Source: Hydrogenovibrio halophilus DSM 15072
GTDB taxonomy: Bacteria; Pseudomonadota; Gammaproteobacteria; Thiomicrospirales; Thiomicrospiraceae
Direction of reading: 5' to 3'
DNA: 64,000 bases
NCBI RefSeq assembly: GCF_000384235.1
Contig: NZ_KB913033.1
Span: 1,743,164-1,807,163 of the forward strand
Shown: piece after piece, positions 63,498-64,000 of the stretch
How positions within the stretch are numbered: position 1 is the stretch's first letter
Layout of the letters: each line of letters starts with the position of its first letter
The notes under the pieces: generated by a model
What the model saw: the letters and a program-made list of their open reading frames with translations, nothing else
Database searches by the model: none
What the model was told of the DNA's origin: nothing
Program-made: the position numbers and the translations under genes

Positions 63498-64000
63498 TTA
63501 CTTGGTAAATTCGGGGTAAGCTTCCATGCCACATTCGGACTGGTCTGCGCCTGCAAACTCATCTTCCTCTGTAATACGGATCCCCATGATCGCTTTGAGG
63601 ATCAACCACACAATCAAGCTGGTGATGAAGACCCAAGCAAAGATCGCCAGTGCGCCCAGTAGCTGAGCACCCAGGGTGGCATCGCCGTTGGAGAAGATCA
63701 CCGCGATCAGGCCGAAGACACCGACCACACCGTGGACCGAAATGGCACCGACCGGATCGTCAATCTTGAACTTGGTGTCCAGGATCAGGATGGAGAAGAC
63801 CACAATCACGCCACCCATCAGGCCGATGAATGAAGCCATCAGCGGGCTTGGTGCCAAAGGTTCGGCCGTGATCGCCACCAGACCGGCCAGAGCACCGTTC
63901 AGCATCATGGTCAAATCCGCTTTGCCGAACTTCAGCTTGGACACGATCAGAGCGCCGACCACACCAGCTGCAGCGGCAAGCAAGGTGTTCACAAAGATCA
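63498..64000 (-). CDS. amtB: Ammonium transporter AmtB, C-terminal part (runs off the window)
   Basis: The last 167 or so residues of an Amt channel; the 5' end lies beyond the window. The second pore His is in GAISVHGVVGVFGL and the tail reads GIRITEEDEFAGADQSECG, the usual cytoplasmic C-terminus that PII/GlnK contacts. Sequence differs clearly from the amt at 2264, so they are paralogues. Confidence 0.92.
   Translation of the reverse strand, partial: IFVNTLLAAAAGVVGALIVSKLKFGKADLTMMLNGALAGLVAITAEPLAPSPLMASFIGLMGGVIVVFSILILDTKFKIDDPVGAISVHGVVGVFGLIAVIFSNGDATLGAQLLGALAIFAWVFITSLIVWLILKAIMGIRITEEDEFAGADQSECGMEAYPEFTK

Overview
The window reads as a moderately GC-rich chromosomal segment of a free-living gammaproteobacterium. 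It carries LPS/Kdo genes, the Lpt and Mla envelope systems, a ubiquinol-type bc1 complex, flagellin, ComEC, a three-subunit pyruvate dehydrogenase and gammaproteobacterial domain families (DUF2062, DUF1841, DUF2789, TIGR04211). A DsrE-type sulfur-relay protein, short-form HisG and the mla-bolA-murA-hisGD-petABC gene order would fit a sulfur-oxidising lineage such as Piscirickettsiaceae/Thiomicrospira relatives, but that placement is inference. No phage, IS transposase or CRISPR array was seen; almost everything is housekeeping.

Layout. 1-6120: initiator tRNA, lipoprotein cytochrome c, PLP enzyme, ammonium transporter, Lon-like protease, then a 197-bp MITE-like element. 6120-11480: DUF2062 / comEC divergent pair and the lpxK-ycaR-kdsB envelope genes. 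11450-15200: a B12 operon (btuB-btuR-btuF) under a cobalamin riboswitch. 15268-18822: DsrE operon and a BaeSR-like two-component system. 18829-19291: a gene-free, promoter-to-terminator interval dense in RNA stems, then prfC. 21466-26913: mgtE, hpf and the lptB-lptA-lptC-kdsC-antiporter cluster (without rpoN or kdsD). 27228-37181: mlaFEDCB, an ABC-2 exporter, ibaG, murA, hisG, hisD, nif3. 37388-46732: petABC, radA, suhB, corC, ypjD, ffh, a HAD phosphatase. 46936-53657: rppH and aceEF-lpdA. 53782-57835: small accessory genes (hypotheticals, a YefM/YoeB-like toxin-antitoxin pair, an orphan ParA with a small charged partner, nitroreductase, an EAL-domain remnant). 57868-64000: SH3 protein, valS, flagellin, a hypothetical gene and the end of a second amt.

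The most unusual signal is not a gene. A perfect 12-bp palindrome, ACCAGGCCTGGT, usually with T-rich and A-rich flanks, occurs 16 times exactly and three more times as variants in 64 kb, where chance predicts far less than one. It sits just after genes, forms the stop codons of radA, ffh and lpdA, lies inside coding sequence in one preferred frame (Gln-Ala-Trp), occurs twice in comEC, and appears to be built into the region just downstream of the B12 riboswitch. Other leads are the structured non-coding unit at 18829-19291, the MITE-like element whose 4-bp flanks supply both neighbouring stop codons, and the ParA/small-protein pair beside a long-armed copy of the palindrome.
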